A stretch of DNA of 52,988 bases from Actibacterium sp. GTDB taxonomy: Bacteria > Pseudomonadota > Alphaproteobacteria > Rhodobacterales > Rhodobacteraceae. Where the stretch lies: the NCBI GenBank assembly GCA_016278325.1, contig JADQCB010000009.1, forward strand, positions 1-52,988. Direction: 5' to 3'. A program made the translations under genes and the position numbers. Every line of letters starts with the position of its first letter. The stretch's first letter is position 1. The notes beneath the pieces are model-generated. The model worked only from the letters and a program-made list of their open reading frames with translations. It ran no database searches and was not told the origin of the DNA. This document shows positions 37,101-46,519 of this stretch, one piece after another.

Positions 37101-37682
37101 GCGTTCGGTCGCCTGCTCGGCCTCGGTCAGCTTGCCGCCTTCGCCGGGATGGCGCTGAAGCTCGACGTAAAGCCGGTCGGGATAGGTGGCGGCGAGGCGG
37201 CTCAGCAACGCCTCGGCCCTGGGGCGTTGCCCGGCCTGCAACAGGCGCCCCACCGGACCGTCCGGGCCGCCGGTCAGGCAGATCAGCCCTTCGGCGTGTT
37301 TTGCCAGATCGTCCGGTGTGACCTGCGGCAGCTCGCCGCCGCTGTCGAGATAGAGGCGGGAGTTGAGTTTCAGCAGGTTGCGATATCCGTCCTCGTCCTG
37401 CGCCAGCAGCACCAGCGGCGCCGGCGGGCGCGGCTTTTCCCCCGGCGCGGCGGGATCGAAGCGCAGGTCGATCTGGCAGCCGATGATCGGCTGGATGCCG
37501 GCGCCCGCTGCGGCCACCGAGAATTCGAGCGCGGCGAACATGTTGTTGGTATCGGTGACGGCAACGGCGGGCATGCCGGCATCGCGGCACATGCCCGGCA
37601 GTTTCTTGACCCTCACCGCCCCTTCGAGAAGCGAGTATTCGGTATGAAGACGCAGGTGGATGAATCGCGGGGCGCTGGACAT
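34152..37682 (-). CDS. dnaE: DNA polymerase III subunit alpha
   Basis: The replicative polymerase subunit, 1176 residues. The N-terminal PHP domain starts [22 protein letters not shown]; the palm Asp residues lie in [20 protein letters not shown]; finger motifs include [22 protein letters not shown]; the helix-hairpin and OB domains follow ([22 protein letters not shown]). The Met at 37682 ([11 protein letters not shown]) is preferred to 37712. Length fits DnaE1 rather than the DnaE2/ImuC damage polymerase. Confidence 0.97.
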   Translation of the reverse strand: [1176 protein letters not shown]

Positions 37683-37728
37683 GCCGCATTGGTAGCGCAA
37701 GCCGCGCGCCAATGGAATGCGCCGGTTG

Positions 37729-38490
37729 CTATTGCGCGACGACGATCCGCGTTCCCCATTCGGCGCAGCGCCGGGCCAGCCCGGGCGCCGGCGCGGCGTC
37801 GGTATAGAACGTGTCGATATCGGCCAGCGATGCGATGCGCGCCGGCGCCGAACGCTGAAACTTGGATCGGTCCGAGACCAGGAATGTGCGGCGCGACTGG
37901 CGAATGATCGTCTTGCTGACGCCGACTTCCTGGATGTCGAAATCCAGGATGTCGCCCTCTTCGTCGAGGGCCGAGCAGCCGATCACCGCAAGGTCGAACT
38001 TGAACTGCTCGATCACCTGCGCGGTCAAGGTGCCGACCAGGCCGCCGTCGATGCGCCGCAGCACACCGCCGGCGACGATGATTTCGCACTCGGCATTGGC
38101 GACCAGGATGTTCGCGACGTTCATGTTGTTGGTCACGACCATGATGTTGCGGTGTTTCAGCAATTCGCGCGCCACCGCCTCGGTGCTGGTGCCGATGTTG
38201 AGAAACAGCGAGGCATTCTCGGGGACGTCGCGGGCGCAGCGCCGCGCAATGGCGAGCTTTTGCGCGGCGTTCAGAACGCGCCGTTCCTCGTAGCCGATAT
38301 TGCTGGTGCCCGATGGCAGGATCGCGCCGCCATGAACCCTTTCGAGCTTTCCGGCATCGGCAAGATCGCTCAGGTCGCGGCGAATGGTCTGAAGCGTGAC
38401 GTCGAACCGTTCGGCCAGCCCTTCGACAGTCACCTTGCCCTCTTGCCGGGCGATTTCCAGGATCTCCGGTTTGCGGAAGCTCTGGGCCAT
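37729..38490 (-). CDS. glpR: DeoR family transcriptional regulator, likely glycerol repressor
   Basis: A 253-residue DeoR-type regulator: an N-terminal winged helix (KPEILEIARQEGKVTVEGLAERFDVTLQTIRRDLSDL, about residues 7-43) and a sugar-phosphate-isomerase-like sensor domain (SLFLNIGTSTEAVARELL, VVAGGVLRR-like, DLAVIGCSALDEEGDILDFD). It is divergent from the glycerol operon, so it is expected to repress that operon until glycerol-3-phosphate binds. The Met at 38490 begins MAQSFRKPEI, as in relatives. Confidence 0.9.
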   Translation of the reverse strand: MAQSFRKPEILEIARQEGKVTVEGLAERFDVTLQTIRRDLSDLADAGKLERVHGGAILPSGTSNIGYEERRVLNAAQKLAIARRCARDVPENASLFLNIGTSTEAVARELLKHRNIMVVTNNMNVANILVANAECEIIVAGGVLRRIDGGLVGTLTAQVIEQFKFDLAVIGCSALDEEGDILDFDIQEVGVSKTIIRQSRRTFLVSDRSKFQRSAPARIASLADIDTFYTDAAPAPGLARRCAEWGTRIVVAQ

Positions 38491-38764
38491 TCCTTGTCCT
38501 CTCGGTTTCGTCGTGGTTCGATATTGTTCGTTTTTCGCCGAAACTGCAACTCTGCCAACGCGGGCCCGGTGCGAGTCGCCCGGTCGCGGCATGTGTATCG
38601 CCGCTTCCTGTTTGAACCTTGCCAGTGCGCGCGTGGTTCGGTCCGAGGCAACCTGTTGAATAAGCGTGGTATTTTGTAAAACGAAAGAAAACGAAAAAAA
38701 TTATTGACCATGAAGCAATGCTCGTGTTTCGTTTGGTTTCACATTCGGCATGGGTAGGGAGGCC
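38491..38764. promoter_or_regulatory. glpR-glpD divergent control region with TTTCG repeats
   Basis: The 274-bp gap is AT-rich for this genome and carries repeated TTTCG/CGAAA words: AACGAAAGAAAACGAAA (38680-38696), GTTTCGTTTGGTTTC (38726-38740) and TTCGTTTTTCGCCGAAAC near 38527-38544. DeoR-family repressors often bind TTTCG-type direct repeats, so these are candidate GlpR operators serving both directions. I could not assign a confident -35/-10 pair. AGGGAGG directly precedes the glpD start at 38765. Confidence 0.5.
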
Positions 38765-40375
38765 ATGGTGCCGCGGAATACCGCACAGGACCAGGTTCTG
38801 GATCTTTTCATCATCGGCGGCGGTATCAATGGCTGCGGCATCGCCCGCGACGCCGCGGGCCGCGGGCTGAATGTCGCGCTGGCCGAGATGAAGGATCTGG
38901 CCTGGGCCACCTCGTCGGCTTCGACCAAGCTGTTTCATGGCGGGTTGCGCTATCTGGAATATTTCGAGATCCGTCTGGTGCGCGAGGCACTGATCGAACG
39001 CGAGGTGCTGTTGCGCGCGATGCCGCATATCAGCTGGCCGATGCGCTTCGTGCTGCCCTATCACAAGGACATGCGCTTCGAGGGGCAGACGCCGGTCTCG
39101 CGTATTCTTGGCGTCGTCATGCCCTGGATGAAGGGGCGGCGGCCGGCCTGGCTGATCCGGCTGGGCCTGTTCGTCTACGATCACCTTGGCGGGCGCCGGA
39201 TCCTGCCGCCGACCTCGACCCTGGACCTGACCCGCGATCCCGCCGGCGCCGCGTTGAAGAAAAAGTTCCGCAAGGCATTCGAATATTCCGACTGCTGGGT
39301 CGAGGATTCGCGGCTGGTGGTGCTGAATGCCCGCGATGCTGCCCGGCGGGGCGCCGAGATCATGACCCGCACGAAGGTGTCCCGGGCCGAGCGGCGCGAC
39401 GGACAATGGGAAATCACCTTGCAGGACGCCGAGACCGGGCAGACGCGCACGGTGCGCGCCCGGATGCTGGTCAATGCCGGCGGCCCCTGGGTCGAAAACG
39501 TGATCCGCAATACCGCCGGCATCAACACCTCGGACGGCGTGCGCCTTGTGCGCGGCAGCCATGTGGTGACGCGCAAGCTGTTCGACCACGGCAAATGCTA
39601 TTTCTTCCAGGGAACCGATGGGCGGATCATCTTTGCCATCCCCTACGAGACCGATTTCACATTGATCGGCACCACGGATTCCGATCACGACGATCCGGAC
39701 ACGCCACCTGTCTGCACCGAGTCCGAGCGCGACTATCTGCTGCGCTTCGCGTCGGACTATTTCAGACGCGCGGTGACGCCCGAGGACGTGGTCTGGACCT
39801 ATTCCGGGGTGCGGCCGCTTTTCGACGACGGGGCCAAGTCGGCGACGGCCGCGACACGCGATTACGTTCTGAAGGTGGATGCGGCCGGTGGCGCCCCGAT
39901 GCTCAACGTGTTCGGCGGAAAGATCACCACCTATCGGCGGCTGGCGGAATCGGCGCTGGAAAAGATCCAGGACTTCTTTCCCGGCACGCCCGGCCCCTGG
40001 ACCGCGGGCGTCGCGTTGCCCGGCGGCGATTTCCCGGTGAACGGGGTTGAACGGCTGATCGACGGGCTGAAGGCCGATTACCCGTTCCTGACCGATTTCT
40101 GGGCCCGGCGGCTGGTGCGCGCCTATGGCACCGAGGCGCGCCAGGTTCTGGGCGATGCCGCCGCCGAGGAAGATCTTGGCCGCGGCTTCGGGGCAACATT
40201 GACCGAACGGGAAATCCGGTGGTTGATTGATACGGAGTTTGCCCGCCGTGCCGAGGACGTGGTCTGGCGGCGCAGCAAGCTGGGGCTGCGTCTGAGCGAG
40301 CTGCAGATCGCCGAGCTGGATCAGTGGATGCAGGGGGCGGCGGCGATGCGCCAGGACCGGGCGGTGGCCAGATGA
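38765..40375 (+). CDS. glpD: Glycerol-3-phosphate dehydrogenase, FAD-dependent (aerobic)
   Basis: GlpD oxidises glycerol-3-phosphate to dihydroxyacetone phosphate at the membrane and passes electrons to quinone. The 536-residue protein has the FAD motif IIGGGINGCGIARDAAGRG near residue 16, SSASTKLFHGGLRYLE, RGSHVV and the C-terminal GGKITTYRRLAE segment. The start at 38765 has the strong AGGGAGG site; an earlier ATG at 38750 does not. It is the first gene of the glycerol operon. Confidence 0.95.
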   Translation: MVPRNTAQDQVLDLFIIGGGINGCGIARDAAGRGLNVALAEMKDLAWATSSASTKLFHGGLRYLEYFEIRLVREALIEREVLLRAMPHISWPMRFVLPYHKDMRFEGQTPVSRILGVVMPWMKGRRPAWLIRLGLFVYDHLGGRRILPPTSTLDLTRDPAGAALKKKFRKAFEYSDCWVEDSRLVVLNARDAARRGAEIMTRTKVSRAERRDGQWEITLQDAETGQTRTVRARMLVNAGGPWVENVIRNTAGINTSDGVRLVRGSHVVTRKLFDHGKCYFFQGTDGRIIFAIPYETDFTLIGTTDSDHDDPDTPPVCTESERDYLLRFASDYFRRAVTPEDVVWTYSGVRPLFDDGAKSATAATRDYVLKVDAAGGAPMLNVFGGKITTYRRLAESALEKIQDFFPGTPGPWTAGVALPGGDFPVNGVERLIDGLKADYPFLTDFWARRLVRAYGTEARQVLGDAAAEEDLGRGFGATLTEREIRWLIDTEFARRAEDVVWRRSKLGLRLSELQIAELDQWMQGAAAMRQDRAVAR

Positions 40376-40394
40376 CCTGGAAGGGATGTGAACG

Positions 40395-41483
40395 ATGACA
40401 CTGGTTCTTGATGGGGTTTCCAAGATGGTGGGGGCGCAGACGCATATCCATCCCACCGATCTGACCCTGCGCAACGGCACGATGAACGTGCTGCTCGGGC
40501 CGACGCTGTCGGGCAAGACCTCGCTGATGCGCCTGATGGCGGGTCTGGACGTGCCCAGCACCGGCCGGATCCTTTGGAATGACAGCGACGTGACCGGAAT
40601 GCGCGTGCAGGATCGCAAGGTGGCGATGGTCTATCAGCAATTCATCAATTACCCGTCGATGACGGTGTATGACAACATCGCCTCGCCGATGCGGCTGATG
40701 GGCAAGTCCGCCGCCGAGATCGATGCCGCGGTGCGCAAGACCGCCGATCTCATGAAGCTCACCCCGATGCTGGATCGCAAGCCGCTGGAATTGTCGGGCG
40801 GGCAGCAGCAACGCTGTGCGCTGGCCCGGGCCCTGGTCAAGGATGCCGGGCTGGTTCTGCTCGACGAGCCGCTGGCCAATCTCGACTACAAGCTGCGCGA
40901 GGAGTTGCGCGCCGAGATTCCGCGGATCTTCGAAGAGGCCGGTTCGATCTTCGTCTATGCCACGACCGAACCGGAAGAGGCGCTTTTGCTGGGCGGCAAC
41001 ACGGCGACGCTGTGGGAAGGCCGGGTGACGCAGTTCGGCCCGACGCCGGATGTCTATCGCAGGCCGGTGGATGCGATCACGGCGCGGGTGTTTTCCGACC
41101 CGCCGATGAATTTCCTGCCGGTGGAAAAGAGCGGCGGTGATCTGCTGTTCGCGGACGGCCAGAAAACCGCGGCGTCCGGGCCGCTGGCCGGTCTGCCCGA
41201 TGGCCGCTTTCTGGCCGGGTTCCGCCCCAACCATGTGGAACTGCACCCGCATGTCGCCGGCGCGATGGAATTCGATACCACGCTGGCGGTGACCGAGATT
41301 ACCGGCTCCGAGACCTTCGTGCATCTCGACCATCACGGCGAACGCTGGGTCGGGCTGGTGCACGGGGTCCATAATCTCGAGCTGGGCTCGGCGCTGCGGG
41401 TCTATCTCGATCCGGCCCATGTCTATGTCTTCGCCGAGGATGGCGGGCTCGTCGCCCCGGCCGCCTATGCGCAGGCCGCCTGA
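40395..41483 (+). CDS. glpS: Glycerol ABC importer ATPase GlpS
   Basis: A 362-residue MalK-type ATPase. The signature LSGGQQQR (133-140) and the Walker B LVLLDEP (153-159, catalytic E158) are normal. The Walker A is GPTLSGKT (35-42), with Leu where the second conserved Gly should be, and the switch His is replaced by Thr (T191 in VYATTEPEEA). A C-terminal OB-type regulatory domain follows from about residue 245. It forms a pair with the next gene. The name follows the Rhizobium GlpSTPQUV system, whose gene order is the same. Confidence 0.9.
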   Translation: MTLVLDGVSKMVGAQTHIHPTDLTLRNGTMNVLLGPTLSGKTSLMRLMAGLDVPSTGRILWNDSDVTGMRVQDRKVAMVYQQFINYPSMTVYDNIASPMRLMGKSAAEIDAAVRKTADLMKLTPMLDRKPLELSGGQQQRCALARALVKDAGLVLLDEPLANLDYKLREELRAEIPRIFEEAGSIFVYATTEPEEALLLGGNTATLWEGRVTQFGPTPDVYRRPVDAITARVFSDPPMNFLPVEKSGGDLLFADGQKTAASGPLAGLPDGRFLAGFRPNHVELHPHVAGAMEFDTTLAVTEITGSETFVHLDHHGERWVGLVHGVHNLELGSALRVYLDPAHVYVFAEDGGLVAPAAYAQAA

Positions 41484-41495
41484 GGAGGAAAACGA

Positions 41496-42601
41496 ATGGC
41501 CAAGATCACGCTCGACAATCTGGCGCATTCCTACCTGCCGAACCCGCAGGGCGAAGAGGATTATGCGCTGAAAGAGCTCAACCACGTTTGGGAGGACGGC
41601 CAGGCCTATGCGCTGCTCGGGTCCAGCGGCTGCGGCAAGTCGACATTGCTCAACATCATCTCGGGCCTGTTGCAGCCGTCACAGGGCCGGATCCTGTTCA
41701 ATGACCGGGATGTGACCCACGCCCCGACAACCGAACGCAACATCGCACAGGTGTTCCAGTTCCCGGTGGTCTACGACACGATGACGGTGCGCGACAATCT
41801 GGCCTTTCCGCTGCGCAACCGCGGTGCCTCGGAAAGCTTTGTCGCCGAGCAGGTGCAGAAGATCGCACGGATGATCGCCATGGAGGACGTGCTGAACCGG
41901 AAGGCGCGCGGCCTGACGGCGGATGCCAAGCAGAAGATCAGCCTGGGCCGGGGCATGGTGCGCGAGGATGTGAACGCGCTGCTGTTCGACGAACCGCTGA
42001 CGGTGATCGACCCGCATATGAAATGGGAGCTGCGCACCCAGCTCAAGTCCCTGCATCACGAATTCGGTCACACCATGATCTATGTGACGCATGACCAGAC
42101 CGAGGCGCTGACCTTCGCCGACAAGGTGGTGGTCATGTATGAGGGCCGGGTGGTCCAGATCGGCACGCCCGAGGAACTGTTCGAGCGGCCAGAGCACACG
42201 TTCGTCGGCTATTTCATCGGTTCGCCGGGCATGAACGTGCTGCCTGCGCAGATCGAGGGGAGCATTGCGCGCGTGGATGGCCACGAGGTGCCGCTGGACA
42301 CCGGGTATGACGCGCTTTCAGGCAAGGCCGCGATCGGCATCCGGCCCGAATTCGTTCGGCTGAACAGCGATGGCCGTGGCCTGCCCATCACGATCCGCCG
42401 CATCGAGGACGTGGGCCGGCACAAGATCGTCCGCGCAGATTTCGACGGGCAGGAGATCAACATCATCGCATCCGAGGGCGCCGAGATCGGCACCAATGAC
42501 ACCCATGTCGCCTTCGATGCCGCTCACGTCAATGTCTATGAAAATGACTGGCGCGTCGCGCCGTCCGGAAGGCAGCCCGGATCAAAGGGGGAGGCCGCGT
42601 A

Positions 42602-42602
<1 letters not shown>
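41496..42602 (+). CDS. glpT: Glycerol ABC importer ATPase GlpT
   Basis: A 368-residue MalK-type ATPase, 12 bases after glpS. Walker A GSSGCGKST (42-50), Walker B ALLFDEP (161-167, E166) and switch His H199 (VTHDQTEA) are intact, but the signature reads LTADAKQK (140-147) in place of LSGGQ. The C-terminal half is the usual regulatory domain. Not to be confused with the unrelated GlpT antiporter of enterobacteria. It ends in TAATG, overlapping the next start by one base. Confidence 0.9.
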
Positions 42603-43473
<871 letters not shown>

Positions 43474-43474
<1 letters not shown>

Positions 43475-44328
43475 TGGCCGACGCAACCGCAACCCGAACC
43501 GCCGCCCGCCGCGCCGCAAGCCTGCCGCGCGTCAATGGCAGCGCGGTGGTGATGGTGCTCTATCTCCTTTTCCTTCTGTTGCCGATCTACTGGCTGATCA
43601 ACATGAGCCTGAAGACCAACATGGAGATCCTGAGCACCTTCACCCTGTGGCCCAACGATCTGACATTCGCGAATTATCGCACCATCCTGACCGACGCGTC
43701 GTGGTACATGGGCTATGTCAATTCGATCATCTACGTCACGCTCAACACGGTGATCTCGGTCAGCGTGGCGCTGCCGGCGGCCTATGCCTTTTCACGCTAC
43801 AGTTTCGTGGGGGACAAGCATCTTTTCTTCTGGCTGCTGACCAACAGGATGGCGCCGCCGGCGGTGTTCGCGCTGCCGTTTTTCCAGCTTTATTCCTCGG
43901 TGGGGCTGTTCGACACGCATATCGCGGTGGCCCTGGCGCATACGCTGTTCAACGTGCCGCTGGCCGTCTGGATCCTGGAAGGGTTCATGCGCGGGGTGCC
44001 GAAGGAGATCGACGAGACCGCCTATATCGACGGTTACAGCTTTGGCCGGTTCTTCGTGAAGATATTCATGCCGCTGGTGTCGTCGGGCATCGGTGTCGCG
44101 GCGTTCTTCTGCTTCATGTTCTCCTGGGTGGAGCTTTTGCTCAGCCGCACCCTGACCAGCGTCGAGGCAAAGCCGATCGCCGCCACCATGACCCGGACGG
44201 TTTCGGCATCGGGTCTGGACTGGGGCGTTCTGGCCGCGGCCGGTGTGCTGACCATCATACCCGGTGCGCTGGTGATCTATTTCGTCCGCAACTACATCGC
44301 CAAGGGCTTTGCCCTGGGCCGCGTGTAA
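43474..44328 (+). CDS. glpQ: Glycerol ABC importer permease GlpQ
   Basis: A 284-residue MalG-type permease with six predicted helices, starting NGSAVVMVLYLLFLLLPIYW near residue 22. The coupling loop is EIDETAYIDGYSFGRFFVKIF. Its ATG overlaps the glpP TGA. Here GlpQ means the permease, not glycerophosphodiesterase. The gap of 12 bases to glpU suggests one transcript. Confidence 0.9.
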
Positions 44329-44340
44329 AGGAGTATCGCC

Positions 44341-44613
44341 ATGGCCTGGATGGCATGGACCGTTCCGACCGCCCTGTTCTTCGTCTTCATCACGGCGTTG
44401 CTGGCCATCTTCACGGTGCTGGCGGTGAAATATCCCGAAACGCCGCGCATCGGCATGCTGCGGATCGAGACCACCCGCGGCGACCGCCTGTTCATCACGC
44501 TTCTTGGCTCGGCCTTCATCAACCTGGCCTGGCTTGGTCTCACCAACGTGACCCAATGGGGCGCGGTGGTGATCTGCCTGATCTATGCCTTCGCGGTCTT
44601 CCGCTGGGTATAG
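44341..44613 (+). CDS. glpU: GlpU, small DUF2160 membrane protein
   Basis: A 90-residue protein with two or three hydrophobic segments (WTVPTALFFVFITALLAIFTVLAV, LFITLLGSAFINLAWLGL, and VVICLIYAFAVF). DUF2160 proteins occur in GlpSTPQUV-type operons between the permease and binding protein genes. Its role in transport is unknown; it may assist permease assembly. AAAGGAG precedes the ATG. Confidence 0.85.
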   Translation: MAWMAWTVPTALFFVFITALLAIFTVLAVKYPETPRIGMLRIETTRGDRLFITLLGSAFINLAWLGLTNVTQWGAVVICLIYAFAVFRWV

Positions 44614-44698
44614 CTTGGGAAAACCGGCGACCCGTGGATGGGCAAGATCCCCGGGCCGCCATGCAGCAACCGCAGTTCCTACAACAAGGGAGGAAAGC

Positions 44699-46408
44699 AT
44701 GAATTTGTCACTCAGATCAACGACGGCACTGACCCTGGCCCTCGGGCTCATGGCCGGTCCGGTTTTCGCGGGGATGGAGGAAGCCCGCGAATTCCTGGAC
44801 GAGGAAATCGGCAATCTGTCCACGCTCAGCCGCGCGGAACAAGAGGCCGAGATGCAGTGGTTCATCGACGCCGCGGCCGATCTTCAGGGAATGGAGATCA
44901 ACGTGGTGTCGGAAACCATTGCCACGCATGAATACGAATCGAACGTGCTGGCCCCGGCCTTCAGCGCGATCACCGGCATCAACCTCACCCATGACCTGAT
45001 CGGCGAAGGCGACGTGGTCGAACGGCTTCAGGTGCAGATGCAGACCGGCGAGAACGTCTATGACGCCTATGTCAACGACTCCGACCTGATCGGCACGCAC
45101 TGGCGCTATCAGCAGGCGCGCAGCCTGACCGACTGGATGAACGGGGCGGGCGCCGATGTGACCAGCCCGACGCTGGACCTGAAGGATTTCATCGGCACCC
45201 AGTTCACCACCGCCCCGGATGGCGAGCTTTACCAGCTTCCGGACCAGCAGTTCGCCAACCTCTACTGGTTCCGCTACGACTGGTTCAACGATCCGGAAAT
45301 CCAGGCCGAGTTCAAGAAGGCCTATGGCTATGATCTGGGCGTTCCGGTCAACTGGTCGGCCTATGAAGACATTGCCGAGTTCTTCACCGGCAAGACGATC
45401 GACGGCCAGAAGGTCTATGGCAACATGGACTACGGCAAGAAGGATCCCAGCCTCGGCTGGCGGTTCACCGACGCCTGGATGTCGATGGCCGGCATGGGCG
45501 ACAAGGGCGAGCCCAACGGCATTCCGGTCGACGAATGGGGCGTGCGGGTGAACGAGAAAAGCCAGCCCACGGGCTCGTGCATGGCGCGCGGCGGTGCGAC
45601 CAACAGCCCGGCCGCGGTCTACGCGATCGAGAAGTACAAGTACTGGCTGGAAAACTTCACCCCGCCGGCAGCGGCCGGCATGACCTTCTCCGAGGCCGGC
45701 CCGGTGCCTGCGCAGGGCAATATCGCCCAGCAGATGTTCATGTACACGACCTTCGTGCCGTCGCTGGTCAAGGAAGGTTTGCCGATCGTGAACGAGGACG
45801 GCACGCCGAAATGGCGCCTGGCACCCAGCCCGCACGGGGCTTACTGGGAAGAGGGGATGAAGGTCGGTTATCAGGACGTGGGCTCCTGGACGATCCTGAA
45901 ATCAACGCCGGATGAACGCGCCAAGGCGGCCTGGCTCTATGCCCAGTTCGTCACCTCCAAGACCGTGGACGTGAAGAAGAGCCATGAGGGTCTGACCTTC
46001 ATCCGCGAATCCACCATCCAGCACGAAAGCTTTACCGAGCGTGCCCCGAAGCTGGGCGGCCTGGTCGAGTTCTATCGCTCGCCGGACCGGGTGCGCTGGT
46101 CGCCCACGGGCACCAACATCCCCGACTATCCGCGCCTGGCCCAGCTGTGGTGGCAGAATATCGGCGATGCCTCCTCGGGCGCCAAGACGGCGAAAGAGGC
46201 GCTGGATGCGCTCTGCACCCAGACCGAGGAAATCCTCGCCCGGCTTGAACGGGCCGGGATCATGGGCGAACTCGGTCCGAGGCTGAACGAAGAGCGTGAT
46301 CCGCAATACTGGCTCGAACAGCCCGGCGCGCCCAAGCCGGAACTGGCCGACGAAAAGCCGGCACCGGTCACGATCAGCTATGACAAGCTGATCGAATCCT
46401 GGAAATAA
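44699..46408 (+). CDS. glpV: Glycerol ABC importer substrate-binding protein GlpV
   Basis: A 569-residue periplasmic binding protein, larger than typical (about 450), as known for the GlpV group. A signal peptide (residues 1-24, cleaved after VFA) is followed by a two-lobed fold with many Trp and Tyr residues (QFANLYWFRYDWF, RFTDAWMSMAGM, AQLWWQN), suited to binding a polyol. The Met at 44699 follows GGAGGAAAG, a strong site. It captures glycerol, or perhaps related polyols, for GlpSTPQ. Confidence 0.9.
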   Translation: MNLSLRSTTALTLALGLMAGPVFAGMEEAREFLDEEIGNLSTLSRAEQEAEMQWFIDAAADLQGMEINVVSETIATHEYESNVLAPAFSAITGINLTHDLIGEGDVVERLQVQMQTGENVYDAYVNDSDLIGTHWRYQQARSLTDWMNGAGADVTSPTLDLKDFIGTQFTTAPDGELYQLPDQQFANLYWFRYDWFNDPEIQAEFKKAYGYDLGVPVNWSAYEDIAEFFTGKTIDGQKVYGNMDYGKKDPSLGWRFTDAWMSMAGMGDKGEPNGIPVDEWGVRVNEKSQPTGSCMARGGATNSPAAVYAIEKYKYWLENFTPPAAAGMTFSEAGPVPAQGNIAQQMFMYTTFVPSLVKEGLPIVNEDGTPKWRLAPSPHGAYWEEGMKVGYQDVGSWTILKSTPDERAKAAWLYAQFVTSKTVDVKKSHEGLTFIRESTIQHESFTERAPKLGGLVEFYRSPDRVRWSPTGTNIPDYPRLAQLWWQNIGDASSGAKTAKEALDALCTQTEEILARLERAGIMGELGPRLNEERDPQYWLEQPGAPKPELADEKPAPVTISYDKLIESWK

Positions 46409-46419
46409 ACGTTCCTCCC

Positions 46420-46443
46420 GGCCGGGGCCTTCGGGCCCCGGCC
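46420..46443 (+). terminator. Strong hairpin between glpV and glpK
   Basis: A perfect 10-bp GC-only stem (46420-46429 with 46434-46443) with a TTCG tetraloop lies 11 bases after glpV. No T run follows at once, though a run of six T occurs at 46461-46466. It may reduce read-through into glpK or protect the mRNA 3' end of glpV so that binding protein is made in excess. Confidence 0.6.
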
Positions 46444-46519
46444 ACCTGTTGGTTTGACCCTTTTTTCGAATTGATGATCCAGTTACGCCAAAGCAAAGGC
46501 CAAGACCGGAGCCCGAGCC

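Noticed and set aside
35928-37907. A 659-residue plus-strand frame antisense to dnaE
   Set aside because: DnaE is certain on the other strand; this is a shadow.
37613-40618. A 1001-residue minus-strand frame over glpR-glpD
   Set aside because: Antisense mirror of glpD and glpR in another frame; no domain visible.
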